Source of the DNA: Acidobacteriota bacterium
Lineage (GTDB): Bacteria; Acidobacteriota; Vicinamibacteria; Vicinamibacterales; UBA2999
DNA length: 11,384 nucleotides
Direction: 5' to 3'
Assembly (NCBI GenBank): GCA_020851835.1
Contig: JADZBZ010000381.1
Location: forward strand, 1-11,384
Shown here one piece after another: positions 10,588-11,384 of this stretch. Within the stretch, counting starts at the first letter, position 1, and each line of letters begins with the position of its first letter. The translations under genes and the position numbers were made by a program. The notes beneath the pieces are model-generated. The model had not been told where the DNA came from and searched no databases. It was given only the letters and a program-made list of their open reading frames with translations.

Positions 10588-10605
10588 CGGCACCGCCCTT
10601 CGCCG

Positions 10606-11178
10606 ATGCCTCATCCCCGACCCGCCACCGAACCAGACCATTACGCCGGCCTGATCGAGGAACTCGGCCGGGCTGACGGCCGTGTGGCGATGGAGCGGTT
10701 GCTCACCGACGCCCAGGCACTGGCCTACCGCTTCAGCCTGCTGGTCTGCGGCCACCCCGAGGATGCCGAAGACGCCATGCAGGACGCCCTGCTGCAGACC
10801 TACCGCAACGCGCGACGCATCCGCCAACCCAGGGGCTTTCGGACCTGGCTCTATCGGACGGTGAAGAATGCCTGTCTGATGTCGAGGCGGACCAAGTCAC
10901 AGCAGATGACGCGGATGGCCTCGCTCGATGCCGACGGCGCGCCCGAGGTGCCGGCCACCGGTCCGAACCCAGAGGAGCAGACGGCCGCGGCCGCCGAACG
11001 GCACCGCTTCGAAACCGCCTTCCAGGGGTTGCCCCCGCCGTACCGCCTGGTCGCGTTCCTCCGCGACGTCGAGGGGCTGTCCACACGCGAAGCGGCCGCG
11101 GTGGCGGGCATCTCCGAGGCCAACGTCAAGCAGCGCCTCCACCGCGCACGCCAGATGCTCAAGGAGGCGCTGGCGTGA
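10606..11178 (+). CDS. ECF-type RNA polymerase sigma factor
   Basis: This 190-residue protein has the two-domain layout of group 4 (ECF) sigma factors. Region 2 spans about residues 28-97 and includes the core-binding and -10-recognition helices (PEDAEDAMQDALLQTYRNARR and FRTWLYRTVKNACLMSRR). A low-complexity linker covers about 100-130. Region 4 covers 135-188, with the LSTREAAAVAGISEANVKQR helix-turn-helix for -35 recognition. Length is normal for the family. The ATG at 10606 follows an extended -10 element closely and has no Shine-Dalgarno, so it may use a very short leader. The frame is open far upstream, but that is antisense to the TolC-like gene. The stop overlaps the anti-sigma GTG. 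Target promoters are unknown; the divergent pump operon is a natural candidate. Confidence 0.93.
   Translation: MPHPRPATEPDHYAGLIEELGRADGRVAMERLLTDAQALAYRFSLLVCGHPEDAEDAMQDALLQTYRNARRIRQPRGFRTWLYRTVKNACLMSRRTKSQQMTRMASLDADGAPEVPATGPNPEEQTAAAAERHRFETAFQGLPPPYRLVAFLRDVEGLSTREAAAVAGISEANVKQRLHRARQMLKEALA
11161..11167 (+). promoter_or_regulatory. Strong Shine-Dalgarno for the anti-sigma gene, inside the sigma gene
   Basis: AAGGAGG lies 7 nt upstream of the GTG at 11175, near-perfect spacing. It decides the GTG start and supports translation of the anti-sigma in step with the sigma factor. Confidence 0.75.
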
Positions 11179-11384
11179 GCCGACGGGCAGCCCGGCAACA
11201 CTGCGCAACGGAGTTGGCGCACTGGTCGCGGTACCTCGACGGCGAGTTTTCGTCGGCCGAATGCCGGCGATGCGAGGAACACCTGGCGACCTGCCGTGAG
11301 TGCCGTGAGCGGCTTCGGTCGGTAGGTCAGACCATCCGCGCCTGCCGCCAGGCCGGGCGCGTGGTGGTGCCGGCCGACGTCAAG
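11175..11384 (+). CDS. Zinc-finger anti-sigma factor (ZAS type), C-terminus beyond window
   Basis: Seventy codons are visible before the window ends. The GTG start overlaps the sigma stop (GTGA, 11175-11178), the usual layout for a sigma/anti-sigma pair. The N-terminal domain has the zinc-binding pattern C10-x25-H36-x3-C40-x2-C43 together with the typical YLDGEF turn (residues 20-25), matching the zf-HC2 anti-sigma domain that holds its sigma factor inactive. Extra cysteines at 30, 33 and 57 could take part in redox sensing. Whether a membrane segment follows cannot be seen. In redox-sensing relatives the zinc is released on thiol oxidation, freeing the sigma factor; this behaviour is inferred only. 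Confidence 0.85.
   Translation, partial: MSRRAARQHCATELAHWSRYLDGEFSSAECRRCEEHLATCRECRERLRSVGQTIRACRQAGRVVVPADVK

Noticed and set aside
10495..10827. N-terminal extension of the TolC-like gene to an ATG at 10827
   Set aside because: The extension is antisense to the sigma gene and would bury the clear signal peptide that begins at 10494.
8911..11178. A 755-codon plus-strand open frame ending in the sigma factor, which could look like a fusion
   Set aside because: Only the last 190 codons resemble protein (sigma regions 2 and 4). The rest is antisense to the TolC-like and adaptor genes, and a promoter sits just before the ATG at 10606.

Overview
The window is a GC-rich (by eye clearly above 65%), densely coded bacterial chromosome segment with short intergenic gaps. 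The mix of secreted NHL beta-propeller paralogues, an ECF sigma/zinc-binding anti-sigma pair and a tripartite RND pump suggests a Gram-negative environmental bacterium. Acidobacteriota, perhaps Vicinamibacteria-like, is my best guess, but this is inference from gene content and composition; no rRNA or other taxonomic marker is present. There are no tRNA or rRNA genes, no CRISPR array and no transposase gene.

Left part (1-3770): a secreted NHL/six-bladed-propeller protein runs off the left edge on the minus strand. A divergent plus-strand gene encodes a HupE/UreJ-type membrane protein with a large N-terminal extracytoplasmic domain. A second secreted NHL-propeller gene converges on it. The 83-bp gap between the convergent stops is mostly a long, imperfect, two-tier inverted repeat (2514-2568).

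Central part (3856-10494): a compact minus-strand operon in the transcription order TolC-like outer-membrane factor, HlyD/MFP lipoprotein adaptor, RND permease, universal stress protein (USP), and a 62-residue YgaP-type (DUF2892) membrane protein. The genes are separated by 1 nt, an ATGA overlap, 4 nt and another ATGA overlap, so they are almost certainly co-transcribed and translationally coupled. The first three form a complete envelope-spanning efflux system. The USP has an intact nucleotide-binding motif and is tied to the pump by position.

Right part (10606-11384): a divergent plus-strand ECF sigma factor overlaps (GTGA) the start of a zinc-finger anti-sigma factor cut by the window end. 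The 111-bp divergent region holds an extended -10 element (TGG-TATGAT) close to the sigma start and a 14-bp GC palindrome. Control of the efflux operon by this sigma/anti-sigma pair is plausible but unproven.

No wholly new system is evident. The least-described parts are the USP and DUF2892 genes appended to the RND operon, the Lys-to-Arg change in TM10 of the permease, the HupE-like gene lying between two NHL paralogues, and the complex inverted repeat.
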